Assembly (NCBI GenBank): GCA_902568975.1
Contig: CACFSO010000003.1
Coordinates: 1-64,000 of the forward strand
DNA length: 64,000 nucleotides
Direction of reading: 5' to 3'
Source of the DNA: an uncultured Pelagibacteraceae bacterium
GTDB lineage: Bacteria > Pseudomonadota > Alphaproteobacteria > Pelagibacterales > Pelagibacteraceae
A program made the translations under genes and the position numbers. Every line of letters begins with the position of its first letter. Positions within the stretch are counted from its first letter, which is position 1. Below are positions 42,045 to 52,480 of the stretch, piece by piece. The notes beneath the pieces are model-generated. The model was not told the origin of the DNA. It ran no database searches and saw only the letters and a program-made list of their open reading frames with translations.

Positions 42045-45000
42045 TTTTAAGGAATTTAGTCATTTTAAAATTCATACACAGTATTCAATATGTGAAGGAG
42101 CTATTAAAATTGACGAACTTAAAGATTTTTGTAAAAAGAATAAAATCAGATCTGTTGGTATATCTGATACTTCAAATCTTTGCGGTGTGCTAGAATTTTC
42201 AGAAAATATAGCGAAATCTGGAACACAACCCATTATAGGCACTCAAATTAATTTTAAATATAAAGATATTACTGGTCTATTACCATTAATAGCTTTAAAC
42301 GAAAACGGATATAAAAACTTAGTCGAACTTTCTTCTAAATCTTATTTAGAGAACAATAATTTAATCGAACCATATTGTGATTTAGAAAAATTAATTGAAA
42401 AGAAAAATGGTATAATTGTTTTATCAGGATCTATAAATGGATTAATTGGAAAACTATTCAATCATGACAGATTAAAAGAAATTGAGGAAATATATAATAT
42501 TTTAAGCTTAAATTTTAAAGATTATTTTTATATTGAAATACAAAGGCATGATGATGAAAATGAAAAAATTTTTGAAAATTTTAATTTAAAATTATCAAAA
42601 AATATTAAAATACCATTAATTGCATCCAACGAAGTATATTATTTAGATAAGAATATGCACGAAGCGCATGATGCATTGATCTGTATTGGCTCAAAGACAT
42701 ATTTAAACGACAAAAATAGAAAAAAGTTTTCAAACCAACATTATTTTAAGACAAACGATGAAATGGCTAAAATTTTTTCTGATATTCCTGAAGCTTTAGA
42801 AAATAATTATAATTTACCATTTAGATGCAATTTTAGACCAATACCTTCAAAGCCAGTTTTGCCAAATATTGGAATAGAAAAAGGAATTAATGCTAATGTT
42901 TTTTTAAAAAAAGAATCAGAGGAAGGTCTGATAAATAAGTTTATTAATATTTTTAATATAGAAAAAAAAGAATTAGAAACTGATGATTTATATAAAAAGT
43001 ATAAAACTAGATTAAGCCACGAGTTAAAAATAATTCATGAGATGAATTATTCAAGTTATTTTTTGATTGTGTCAGATTATATTAAATGGGCAAAAAAAAA
43101 TAAAATTCCCGTTGGTCCAGGGAGAGGATCAGGTGCTGGATCACTTGTTGCTTGGTGTATATCTATTACAGATCTTGATCCAATAAAATTTGATCTTATT
43201 TTTGAAAGATTTTTAAATCCTGATAGAATTTCAATGCCTGATTTTGATATTGATTTTTGTGAAGAAAAAAGAGATTTAGTTTTTGAATATTTAAATAAAA
43301 AGTATAAAGATAGTGTAGCTCATATTGCTACATTTGGAAAATTAAAAGCTAGAATGGTAGTAAGAGATGTGGGTAGAGTTTTGGGAATCCCATATGGATT
43401 TGTTGATAGCATATGCAAAATGATTCCTTTTGATCCTTCAAGACCGATGAGCCTTTCCGAGTGCATTAATATAGAACCCAGACTTCAAAAATTAATTAAG
43501 GAGGATAAAAGAGTTAAAAAATTAATAGATTTGTCATTAAAACTAGAGGGATTAAATAGAAATTTTGCAACTCATGCTGCCGGTGTTGTTATAGCTGATA
43601 AAAAACTAACAGAATCTGTTCCTCTTTATAAAGATAGCTCAGCTAATTTATTATTACCATCTACTCAATTTGATATGTATTCAGCTGAAAATGCTGGATT
43701 AATAAAATTTGATTTTTTAGGATTAAAAACCTTAACTACAATTAATAAAACACAAGATCTTGTAAATGAAACAAATAAAAACTTCAAAATAGAAAATATA
43801 GATTACGAAGATCAAAAAGTTTTTGAATTTCTTGCAACAGGAAAAACTATCGGCTTATTTCAACTAGAAAGTTCTGGCATGAGAGAAGCAATAATTAAAA
43901 TGCAACCAAATAGACTTGAAGATATAATTGCTTTAGTAGCTTTATATAGACCCGGACCTATGAGCAATATTCCAATCTACAATGATTGTAAACATGGTAA
44001 AAAAGAACCAGATTATCTTCATCCTAAACTCGAAAAAATTTTAAAACCTACTTATGGAGTAATTATTTATCAAGAACAAGTTATGCAAATTGCACAAACT
44101 CTCTCAGGTTTTACAGCAGGAGAAGCTGATATTTTAAGAAGAGCAATGGGAAAGAAAAAAAGAGCAGAATTAGAAAAGCAAAAGCAAAGTTTTATTGATG
44201 GTGCTGAAAAAAATGGAATAAGTAGAGATATAGCAGCAGGTATTTTTTTAAAAATTGAACCATTTGCAGAGTATGGATTTAATAAGAGCCATGCAGCGGC
44301 ATATGCAATTATAGCTTACCAAACTGCGTACTTAAAAACATATTATCCTCACGAATTTTTTGCAGCTTCAATGTCAATGGAGCTATCTAATCAAAAAAAA
44401 CTAAGTGAATTTTATGAAGAACTTAGAAGACTGAAAATTAATATTGTAAGACCAAATATTAATCAGTGTTATGAAAATTTTTATTCTGACGGTAAGAATT
44501 TTTATTATGCTTTAGGTGCATTGAAAAATGTGGGCTATGAGGCGATTTCTAACGTTATTAAAGAAAGAAAAAAAAATGGTATATTTAAAAATTTAAATGA
44601 TTTTATTTTAAGAGTTAATCCCAAAGATATTAATAAATTACAACTAGAAGGTTTAGTTAAAGCAGGATCTTTTGATGAAATTAACAATAATAGAAGATCA
44701 CTTTATGAGTCAATACCAAATATTATTACTAAATCTAAGAGCAATTTTGAAAATAAATTATTAAATCAAATAGATTTGTTTGAAAACGATAAAAACCAAG
44801 AAAATACAGATTATTTAGAAAAAGTTGATGACTGGATTATAGAAGAAAGACTTTCTAAAGAATTTGAAACTTTAGGTTTTTTTATATCAGATCATCCATT
44901 AAATCAATTTAAAGAAATATACAATTTGTATAAAATTATTGATTACCAATTATTTATTAATGATAATAAATTAGAAAAAGTCAATGTAGCTGCAACCGTT

Positions 45001-45450
45001 ATAAAAATCCAAGAAAAAAAAAGTCAAAGTGGAACTTCATATGCAATAGTCAAGTTTTCTGATTTAAGTACAGTTTTTGAATTGTTTATTTTTTCTGATG
45101 TTTTAGAAAATAATAGAAAAAACTTGGTAGTAGGAAATTCTATAATGATAACTTTGCTAAAAAATTTAGAAAATGATGAAAATAGATTTAAAAAAATTAA
45201 TGTTTTGAAAATTACATCTTTAAAAGATGTATTAAACAAACCTATTAACTCAGTTAAACTTTACTCTTTTGATATAAATAAAATTAAAGACGTAAAAAAG
45301 ATAATTTCAAAAGAAGGTAACACTAATGTTGAATTAATAGTAAAAAATGGAGATAAAAAACTTATTTTCAATTTAAGGGAAAAACGTTTAATTGATAAAA
45401 AACTATTAAATACATTGAAAAATCAAGGTATCTCTGCAATTATTGAGTAA
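42031..45450 (+). CDS. dnaE: DNA polymerase III subunit alpha
   Basis: 'PVGPGRGSGAGSLVAW', 'MPDFDIDFCEEKRD', 'YGFNKSHAAAYAIIAYQTAYLKTYYP'. Confidence 0.97.
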   Translation: MQKSNFKEFSHFKIHTQYSICEGAIKIDELKDFCKKNKIRSVGISDTSNLCGVLEFSENIAKSGTQPIIGTQINFKYKDITGLLPLIALNENGYKNLVELSSKSYLENNNLIEPYCDLEKLIEKKNGIIVLSGSINGLIGKLFNHDRLKEIEEIYNILSLNFKDYFYIEIQRHDDENEKIFENFNLKLSKNIKIPLIASNEVYYLDKNMHEAHDALICIGSKTYLNDKNRKKFSNQHYFKTNDEMAKIFSDIPEALENNYNLPFRCNFRPIPSKPVLPNIGIEKGINANVFLKKESEEGLINKFINIFNIEKKELETDDLYKKYKTRLSHELKIIHEMNYSSYFLIVSDYIKWAKKNKIPVGPGRGSGAGSLVAWCISITDLDPIKFDLIFERFLNPDRISMPDFDIDFCEEKRDLVFEYLNKKYKDSVAHIATFGKLKARMVVRDVGRVLGIPYGFVDSICKMIPFDPSRPMSLSECINIEPRLQKLIKEDKRVKKLIDLSLKLEGLNRNFATHAAGVVIADKKLTESVPLYKDSSANLLLPSTQFDMYSAENAGLIKFDFLGLKTLTTINKTQDLVNETNKNFKIENIDYEDQKVFEFLATGKTIGLFQLESSGMREAIIKMQPNRLEDIIALVALYRPGPMSNIPIYNDCKHGKKEPDYLHPKLEKILKPTYGVIIYQEQVMQIAQTLSGFTAGEADILRRAMGKKKRAELEKQKQSFIDGAEKNGISRDIAAGIFLKIEPFAEYGFNKSHAAAYAIIAYQTAYLKTYYPHEFFAASMSMELSNQKKLSEFYEELRRLKINIVRPNINQCYENFYSDGKNFYYALGALKNVGYEAISNVIKERKKNGIFKNLNDFILRVNPKDINKLQLEGLVKAGSFDEINNNRRSLYESIPNIITKSKSNFENKLLNQIDLFENDKNQENTDYLEKVDDWIIEERLSKEFETLGFFISDHPLNQFKEIYNLYKIIDYQLFINDNKLEKVNVAATVIKIQEKKSQSGTSYAIVKFSDLSTVFELFIFSDVLENNRKNLVVGNSIMITLLKNLENDENRFKKINVLKITSLKDVLNKPINSVKLYSFDINKIKDVKKIISKEGNTNVELIVKNGDKKLIFNLREKRLIDKKLLNTLKNQGISAIIE

Positions 45451-45505
45451 AAAAAAACTTGTTTTATTTATAAAAAATTTGTAAATACCAACTTAAATTA
45501 ATACG

Positions 45506-45570
45506 CACACAATTTTTGGTTTAACAGCCTCCGGTCCTTAATTGGAATGAATTGTGGTGGTTTAACCGGG
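45506..45570 (+). promoter_or_regulatory. Candidate structured rpsB leader RNA with possible pseudoknot at the ribosome-binding region
   Basis: Stem CACAATT (45508-45514)/AATTGTG (45550-45556); loop CCGGT (45531-45535) complementary to ACCGG (45565-45569), 8 nt before the rpsB ATG. Confidence 0.65.
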
Positions 45571-45577
45571 AAAAAAT

Positions 45578-46342
45578 ATGAAAATACCAACTTTAACAAT
45601 ACAGCAACTTTTAGAAGCAGGAGTACACCTTGGTCATAAAACATTAAGGTGGAATCCGAAAATGAAAAAATATATTTTTGGAAAAAGAGAATCAATACAT
45701 ATAATCGATTTAACACAAACTTTAGAGCTGACAAATTTAGCTTTAGAAAAAGTTTATAAAACTATAGCTAGTAGTGGAAAAATATTATTTATATCAACAA
45801 AAAAACAGGCAGCTGAATCTATAGCTGAATTAGCAAAAAACACTGGCCAATACTATGTTAATTACAGATGGCTAGGTGGCATGCTTACAAACTGGGGAAC
45901 TATATCTAATTCAATAAAAAAATTAAATAAACTTAATTTAGATTTATCCTCTGAAAATAGAGGTTTCACAAAAAAAGAATTGTTAAAAATGAGCATGCAA
46001 AGAGATAAATTACAAAGATCATTGGGAGGAATTTCTGAAATGAAAAAAATTCCTGATTTAGTATTTATTATAGATACAAACTATGAATCTTTAGCAATTA
46101 AGGAGTCTATAAAACTTGGAATTCCTATAATAGCAATTTTAGATACAAATTCTAATCCTGATAGAATTGACTTTCCGATACCAGGAAACGATGATGCTAG
46201 AAGATCAATTGATTTATACTGTAATTTACTAAATGAAACTATTACTAATGCAAAAAAAGAAATTTCAAAAGATGAAGAGGTTTCCATTAAAAAAAACGGT
46301 TCTAAACAAGAAGAAAAAAAAAAAGAAATTACAGAAAAATAA
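45578..46342 (+). CDS. rpsB: 30S ribosomal protein S2
   Basis: '[25 protein letters not shown]', '[13 protein letters not shown]'. Confidence 0.97.
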   Translation: MKIPTLTIQQLLEAGVHLGHKTLRWNPKMKKYIFGKRESIHIIDLTQTLELTNLALEKVYKTIASSGKILFISTKKQAAESIAELAKNTGQYYVNYRWLGGMLTNWGTISNSIKKLNKLNLDLSSENRGFTKKELLKMSMQRDKLQRSLGGISEMKKIPDLVFIIDTNYESLAIKESIKLGIPIIAILDTNSNPDRIDFPIPGNDDARRSIDLYCNLLNETITNAKKEISKDEEVSIKKNGSKQEEKKKEITEK

Positions 46343-46354
46343 ATCTAAACTTAA

Positions 46355-47206
46355 ATGAGCGATTTAGAGAAAATCAAACAGTTAAGACAAATTACAGGTG
46401 CAGGCTTTAAAGATTGTAGCAATGCTTTAAAAGAGTCAAATAGCGAAATAAACAAGGCAGTTGAAATATTAAGAGTAAAAGGAATATCAAAAGCATCAAA
46501 AAAAATGTCTAGAGAGGCTAAAGAGGGCGTTATAGCTCTTACTGGAGATAGTATAAAAACTTCAGTTTTAGAAATAAATTGTGAAACTGATTTTGTAGCA
46601 AAAAATGAAGATTTTATAAATTTTGTAAGAAATTTAAGTGAATTAAATCACAATGTGTCATCGGATTTAAATAAATTACAAAGCTCTCAAATGAATAATG
46701 GTAAAACTGTAGAAGAAAATTTAGTTCATTTGATTTCTAAAATTGGTGAAAAAATTACTATTGGTAGATCTAAAACCATAAACATCAATGGATCAAAAAA
46801 TTTTTCTTATAAACATACTGTGGTCAAAGACAACCTGTCAAAACTCGCTGTGATTGTTTCTTTGGAATCAAGTGAAAAATCTGACAAATTTGATTTGTTT
46901 GGAAAACAATTATCTATGCATATAGCAGCATTAAATCCATTAGCTCTAGAGCCCAAGGATATTGATCAAGAGATTTTAAAAAAAGAGCAAGAATTAATAT
47001 CTGAAGAGTTAAAAAATCTTGGAAAACCAGAAGAAGTTGCAAAAAAAATTAGCATTGGTAAACTAAATAAATTCAAAGAGGAAAATAGCTTAATTTCTCA
47101 AGCTTGGGTTATGGAACCAAAAAAAAAAGTAAAGGATATAATAAAAGAATTAAATATTCCTGGATTAATTATAAAAGAATTTTACAGACTTAAAATAGGT
47201 GAATAA
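46355..47206 (+). CDS. tsf: elongation factor Ts
   Basis: '[21 protein letters not shown]', '[17 protein letters not shown]'. Confidence 0.97.
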   Translation: MSDLEKIKQLRQITGAGFKDCSNALKESNSEINKAVEILRVKGISKASKKMSREAKEGVIALTGDSIKTSVLEINCETDFVAKNEDFINFVRNLSELNHNVSSDLNKLQSSQMNNGKTVEENLVHLISKIGEKITIGRSKTININGSKNFSYKHTVVKDNLSKLAVIVSLESSEKSDKFDLFGKQLSMHIAALNPLALEPKDIDQEILKKEQELISEELKNLGKPEEVAKKISIGKLNKFKEENSLISQAWVMEPKKKVKDIIKELNIPGLIIKEFYRLKIGE

Positions 47207-47757
47207 TGTTTGATGATAAAATATATGATCAAAAAATGGGAAAAACATTCGAAGTTTTTACCAAAGAGCTTTCTTCCTTAAGAACAGGTAGAGCTAACGC
47301 AAATATGTTGGATTTGGTTAAGGTCGATGTTTATGGTCAAAAAATGCCAATTAATCAACTTGGCAGTATTACAACGCCTGAGGCAAGAATGATTAATATA
47401 CAGGTTTGGGATTTAAATAACGTTAGTTTAATTGACTCAGCAATAAAAAAATCAGAACTAGGTTTAAACCCACAAATTGATGGTCAATTAATTAGATTAC
47501 CTGTGCCTGATTTAAGTGAAGAACGAAGGAATGAAATAAAAAAATTGATAAAGACAATGGGTGAGAAATGTAAAGTTTCAATTAGAAATATTAGAAGAGA
47601 AGGTAATGATGAACTAAAAAAATTACTTAAAACTAAAGAAATAAGCGAAGATGAAGAAAAAAAATTTGAAAAAAAAATTCAATATTCAACCGATCAACAT
47701 ATTAATAAAGTAGACGAAAAAGTCATTTTAAAAGAAAAAGAAATAATGACAATATGA
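47206..47757 (+). CDS. frr: ribosome recycling factor
   Basis: 'ELSSLRTGRANANMLD', 'PEARMINIQVWD', 'RLPVPDLSEERR'. Confidence 0.97.
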   Translation: MFDDKIYDQKMGKTFEVFTKELSSLRTGRANANMLDLVKVDVYGQKMPINQLGSITTPEARMINIQVWDLNNVSLIDSAIKKSELGLNPQIDGQLIRLPVPDLSEERRNEIKKLIKTMGEKCKVSIRNIRREGNDELKKLLKTKEISEDEEKKFEKKIQYSTDQHINKVDEKVILKEKEIMTI

Positions 47758-48428
47758 ATCCAATTAATCATGTAGCTATTATCATGGATGGTAATGGTCG
47801 TTGGGGTTTAAAAAAAAAAAAATCTAGAAATTTTGGACACGAAAAAGGACTTTTAACAGTAGAAAAAATTATTAAAGAATCGTTAAAAAATAAAATTAAA
47901 TATTTAACATTATTTGCCTTTTCTACTGAGAACTGGAAAAGACCAAAATATGAAATTAGTTTTTTATTTTCTTTATTGGAAAAATTTTTAAAAGAAAAAA
48001 TAAACGATTTAAATAAAAATAATATTAAATTAAAAATTATTGGAAAACGAAATTTTTCAAAAAGGTTAAATAAAATATTATATATTTCTGAAAAGAAAAC
48101 TATTGAAAATAAAAAATTACAAATTAATCTTGCATTAAATTATGGATCTAAAAGTGAGCTAGTTTATGCATTTAAGGGTTTAAAAAAAAAAAAACAAAGA
48201 ATCAATGAAACCAACATAAAAAAAAATTTAGAAACAAGCAATATACCAGATCCAGATTTATTAATAAGAACAGGCAATACAAATAGATTAAGCAATTTTT
48301 TACTATGGCAGTTAGCTTATTCTGAGATATTTTTTGAAAAAAAATTATGGCCTGATTTTAACGAAAAAGATTATAATAAAGTTCTAAAAAAATTTAAAAA
48401 AACAAAAAGGAATTTTGGTAATATTTAA
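47754..48428 (+). CDS. uppS: isoprenyl transferase (undecaprenyl diphosphate synthase)
   Basis: 'HVAIIMDGNGRWGLKKKK', 'TLFAFSTENWKRP', 'PDLLIRTGNTNRLSNFLLWQLAYSEIFF'. Confidence 0.96.
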   Translation: MNPINHVAIIMDGNGRWGLKKKKSRNFGHEKGLLTVEKIIKESLKNKIKYLTLFAFSTENWKRPKYEISFLFSLLEKFLKEKINDLNKNNIKLKIIGKRNFSKRLNKILYISEKKTIENKKLQINLALNYGSKSELVYAFKGLKKKKQRINETNIKKNLETSNIPDPDLLIRTGNTNRLSNFLLWQLAYSEIFFEKKLWPDFNEKDYNKVLKKFKKTKRNFGNI

Positions 48429-49069
48429 TGAATAAAGAAACAGAAAAAAGACTTTTAAGCTCCCTAGTTTTAATTCCTTTTGCTTTATTTTTTATAATAA
48501 AAGGTTCATTTTTTTTTAATTTTTTTATTTTTGTTTGTTTTTTAATTACTTTATTTGAATGGTATCAAATGAGTAAAAAAAAAACGTATTTTCTTTTAGG
48601 ATTTTTTTTTTTAATATTTTCATTTTATACTGTTTTTTTTTTAAGAAATGATTATTACGGTTTTTCATTATTTTTAATCGTATTGTTGACATGCGTATCT
48701 ACTGATATAGGAGGGTATGTCTTTGGAAAGGTTTTTAAAGGTCCTAAATTAATTAAAATAAGCCCAAATAAGACCTATGCTGGTATGCTTGGTGGTTTTT
48801 TTTTATCAATAATTTTAAATAATATTTTTTTAAGTTACGACCATTTATTAAAAATAAATAATTTGAATTTTACAACTGAAATTTTTATTCTAATAATTTT
48901 AATTTCTTTAGTAAGTCAAATAGGCGATTTAACAATATCTTATTTTAAAAGATTATCTAAAATTAAAAATACAGGTAAAATTATACCTGGACACGGTGGC
49001 TTATTAGATAGAATAGATGGAATGATTTTTGCTTTTCCATTTACATATTTTATATTTAAAATTTTTTAA
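48428..49069 (+). CDS. cdsA: phosphatidate cytidylyltransferase
   Basis: C-terminal CDS signature 'SQIGDLTISYFKRLSKIKNTGKIIPGHGGLLDRIDG'. Confidence 0.93.
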   Translation: MNKETEKRLLSSLVLIPFALFFIIKGSFFFNFFIFVCFLITLFEWYQMSKKKTYFLLGFFFLIFSFYTVFFLRNDYYGFSLFLIVLLTCVSTDIGGYVFGKVFKGPKLIKISPNKTYAGMLGGFFLSIILNNIFLSYDHLLKINNLNFTTEIFILIILISLVSQIGDLTISYFKRLSKIKNTGKIIPGHGGLLDRIDGMIFAFPFTYFIFKIF

Positions 49070-49070
49070 T

Positions 49071-50237
49071 ATGAAAAAAAAAATTGCAATACTCGGATCC
49101 ACAGGCTCAATAGGAAGATCAACAATTGATATTCTAAAAAAAGATAAAAAAAGTTTTGATCTTGTTTTAATTTCTACAAATAACAACTATAAAGAAATAT
49201 TAAATCAAGTCAGAGAATTTAGAGTTAGAAATATTGTTATTATAAATAAAAATTCTTACATTTATTTAAAAAAAAAATTAAAAAAAAAAAAAATTAATCT
49301 ATTTAATAATTTTGAAACTTTTTTTAAGAAAATTAATTTTAAAATTGATTTTACAATGTCAGCAATTTCTGGACTAGATGGATTAAAACCAACATTAAAT
49401 TCAATAGAAAATAGTAAAAAAATTGCTATAGCAAACAAAGAATCGTTAATTTGTGGATGGCATTTAATAAATAAAAAACTTAAAATTTATAAAACAAAAT
49501 TTATACCAATAGATTCAGAACATTTTTCAATTTGGAAATTAATTGAAAATAGCAAAAATGATTCAGTTAACAAAGTATATATTACTGCTTCAGGAGGACC
49601 ATTTTTAAATTACCCGATAAAAAAATTTAGCAAAATAACTCCGAAGATGGCGATAAAACATCCTAATTGGAAAATGGGAAAGAAAATCTCTGTAGACTCA
49701 TCAACATTAATGAATAAAATTTATGAAATTATAGAAGCTAGAAATATTTTTAATTTAAAATTATCTCAAATTAAAGCAATTATCCATCCAAAATCTTATA
49801 TTCACGCTATAGTTACATTTAACAATGGTCTTTCAAAATTCCTTATTCATGATACTGATATGAAAATTCCGATTTCTAATTCTATTTATGAAAAAAAAAA
49901 TATGCCTTTTAATAATTTGTTACTTGATATTGAAAAATTAAATAATTTAAATTTTAGATCGGTAGATACAAAAAGGTATCCTGCATACAAACTACTTAAA
50001 AACTTTTCTAATAAAAATTCACTTTTTGATACCATTTTAGTAAGTGCAAACGATGAATTAGTTGACCTGTTTTTAAATAAACAAATAAAGTTTACCGAAA
50101 TAATAATTAAACTTAACAAAATATTAAAATTAAAAGAATTTATTAAATATAAACATATAAAACCTTTTAATGTTGATGAAATTACAAATTTAAATAATTT
50201 AGTTAGATTGAAAACCAGATCTTTATGTATAATCTGA
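49071..50237 (+). CDS. dxr: 1-deoxy-D-xylulose-5-phosphate reductoisomerase
   Basis: 'KIAILGSTGSIGRSTIDIL', 'ANKESLICGW', 'PIDSEHFSIW', 'HPNWKMGKKISVDSSTLMNK'; ATG at 49071 chosen over 49029. Confidence 0.96.
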   Translation: MKKKIAILGSTGSIGRSTIDILKKDKKSFDLVLISTNNNYKEILNQVREFRVRNIVIINKNSYIYLKKKLKKKKINLFNNFETFFKKINFKIDFTMSAISGLDGLKPTLNSIENSKKIAIANKESLICGWHLINKKLKIYKTKFIPIDSEHFSIWKLIENSKNDSVNKVYITASGGPFLNYPIKKFSKITPKMAIKHPNWKMGKKISVDSSTLMNKIYEIIEARNIFNLKLSQIKAIIHPKSYIHAIVTFNNGLSKFLIHDTDMKIPISNSIYEKKNMPFNNLLLDIEKLNNLNFRSVDTKRYPAYKLLKNFSNKNSLFDTILVSANDELVDLFLNKQIKFTEIIIKLNKILKLKEFIKYKHIKPFNVDEITNLNNLVRLKTRSLCII

Positions 50238-50242
50238 AAGAA

Positions 50243-52480
50243 ATGATAAAAATTTTTTTTATTAATATTTTTGTATTTTTTGTTAGTTTATCAATAGCCG
50301 GTGCCGAAATTATTAAAAAAATTGATATAAAGGGAAATAACAGAATTTCGAAAGATACAATAATTCTATTTGGAGAAGTTCAAATTGACAAAGATTATAA
50401 TAATAATGATTTAAATTTAATAATTAAAAATTTATATGAAACAGATTTTTTTAAGGACGTTGAAGTTGAGCTATCAAACAACGTTCTTAAGATAAAAGTT
50501 TTAGAAAATCCCATAATTCAAAAAATTAATTATCAAGGAATAAAAGCTAAGAAAATATTAGCTTACGTTACATCTGAAGTAAGTTTAAAAAATAGAGGTC
50601 CGTACTTAGAATTTAAAGTTTTAGAAGATAAAAGAAAAATTCTTAATAAACTTCAAGATTTTGGATATTATTTTGCTCAAATCGAAGTTGAAAAAGTAGA
50701 CATTGATGATCAAAGTATTATTTTAAATTATAATATTAGCATGGGTAAAAAAGCTAAAATTGATACAATTAGATTTGTAGGAGACAAAAAAATAAAAGAT
50801 AGAAAATTAAGAAATATAATTGTTTCTGAGGAAAGCAAACCTTGGAAATTTATTTCAAGAAATAAATATTTAAATAAAGAAATACTTCAATTAGATAAAA
50901 AACTTTTAACAAATTATTATAAAAATAAAGGATTTTTTAATGTAAAAGTTAAAAGTTCATTCGCTGAACTAAGAGACGATGAAAGATTTAATCTTGTATT
51001 TAATATTGATGCAGGCAATAAATTATTTTTTAACGATGTTTCTTTAAATATACCAGATACTTATGATTCTACAAATTTTGATAATTTAAATAAAATTTTT
51101 TCAAAACTTAAGGGTGAGGCCTATTCAATAAATGCAATAAATAAAATTTTAAAAGAAATAAATAAAATTACACTTATGGATGAATACCAATTTATAAGTG
51201 CCTCAGTTATTGAAAGTTTTGTCGGTAATGATAAAATAGACATTTCATTTAATATTGAAGACACAGAAAAAATATATGTTGAAAGAATTAATATTTTTGG
51301 AAATAACGTAACAAGAGAGAGGGTAATAAGAGATAAATTAGTAATCAGCGAGGGTGATGGATTTAATACATTATTACACGCTAAATCAGTTAATAATTTA
51401 AAAAATACAAATTTTTTTAAAGATGTGAAGTCTAAAGTTAGCGATGGAACATCTGATAATACAAAAATAATTGATATTATGGTTGAAGAAAAACCTACTG
51501 GTGAAATATCTGCGGGCGCAGGAGTGGGAACAACTGGTGAGACTATAGGATTTTCAGTTAAAGAAAATAACTTTTTAGGAATGGGTATAAAATTTGCATC
51601 GAGTCTAGAATTAAGTTCTGAGGAAATAAGAGGTCTATTTAAAGTAGAAAATCCAAATTATAATTATACAAATAAATCTCTATACTTTTCAGTAGAGAGT
51701 TTAGAAAGAGATAAACTTACTACAAATGGATACAAGACAAACAAAACAGGCTTTACTATTGGTACGGGGTACGAAATATATGAAGATGTAAGATTTAATC
51801 CTGCTTTTTCTAGCTATGTTGAAAATATCAAAACTGATGAAACTGCATCGTCAGCAATGCAAAAACTTAAAGGAAATTTTTTTGATACAGATTTTGATTA
51901 TTCTCTAGTAATTGATAAGAGAGATCAAAAATTTCAAACCACAGATGGTCATAGAACTGTATTTTATCAATCATTACCTATTTTTAACGAAACAGATACA
52001 TTAGAAAATTCAATAAAATACGATGTTTATGAACAATTACAAAATGAAATTATTACCTCCTTAAGTTTTTATGCTAAAGCTTCAAATTCATTATCAGATG
52101 AAGATATAAGATTGTCAGATAGAAACTTTATTCCAGCAAGTAGATTAAGAGGTTTTGAAACAGGCAAAATAGGACCCAAGGATGGAAATGATTTTATTGG
52201 AGGTAATTATGCGGCATCATTAAATTTAAAAGCAACATTACCTACTATATTTCCAAATATGCAAAATGCTGATTTTAGTTTTTTTTATGATGCAGCTAAT
52301 TTATGGGGAGTTGATTATGATTCAAGTTTAGATAAAGATAAAATAAGAAGCTCAACAGGCATGATTATTGATTTATTTACTCCAATTGGACCATTAAATT
52401 TTAGTTTTGCTCTACCTATAAGCAAAGCAAATACTGATGAAACAGAAACTTTTAGATTTAGATTAGGAACAACTTTTTAA
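50243..52480 (+). CDS. bamA: outer membrane protein assembly factor BamA
   Basis: Signal peptide, POTRA repeats, 'RLRGFETGKIGP' C-terminal barrel; ATG 50243 gives the canonical signal peptide. Confidence 0.94.
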   Translation: MIKIFFINIFVFFVSLSIAGAEIIKKIDIKGNNRISKDTIILFGEVQIDKDYNNNDLNLIIKNLYETDFFKDVEVELSNNVLKIKVLENPIIQKINYQGIKAKKILAYVTSEVSLKNRGPYLEFKVLEDKRKILNKLQDFGYYFAQIEVEKVDIDDQSIILNYNISMGKKAKIDTIRFVGDKKIKDRKLRNIIVSEESKPWKFISRNKYLNKEILQLDKKLLTNYYKNKGFFNVKVKSSFAELRDDERFNLVFNIDAGNKLFFNDVSLNIPDTYDSTNFDNLNKIFSKLKGEAYSINAINKILKEINKITLMDEYQFISASVIESFVGNDKIDISFNIEDTEKIYVERINIFGNNVTRERVIRDKLVISEGDGFNTLLHAKSVNNLKNTNFFKDVKSKVSDGTSDNTKIIDIMVEEKPTGEISAGAGVGTTGETIGFSVKENNFLGMGIKFASSLELSSEEIRGLFKVENPNYNYTNKSLYFSVESLERDKLTTNGYKTNKTGFTIGTGYEIYEDVRFNPAFSSYVENIKTDETASSAMQKLKGNFFDTDFDYSLVIDKRDQKFQTTDGHRTVFYQSLPIFNETDTLENSIKYDVYEQLQNEIITSLSFYAKASNSLSDEDIRLSDRNFIPASRLRGFETGKIGPKDGNDFIGGNYAASLNLKATLPTIFPNMQNADFSFFYDAANLWGVDYDSSLDKDKIRSSTGMIIDLFTPIGPLNFSFALPISKANTDETETFRFRLGTTF

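Noticed and set aside
50225-50242. bamA start at 50225 overlapping dxr
   Set aside because: The next ATG (50243) gives a standard signal peptide directly; the upstream extension MYNLKE is the overlapping end of dxr.
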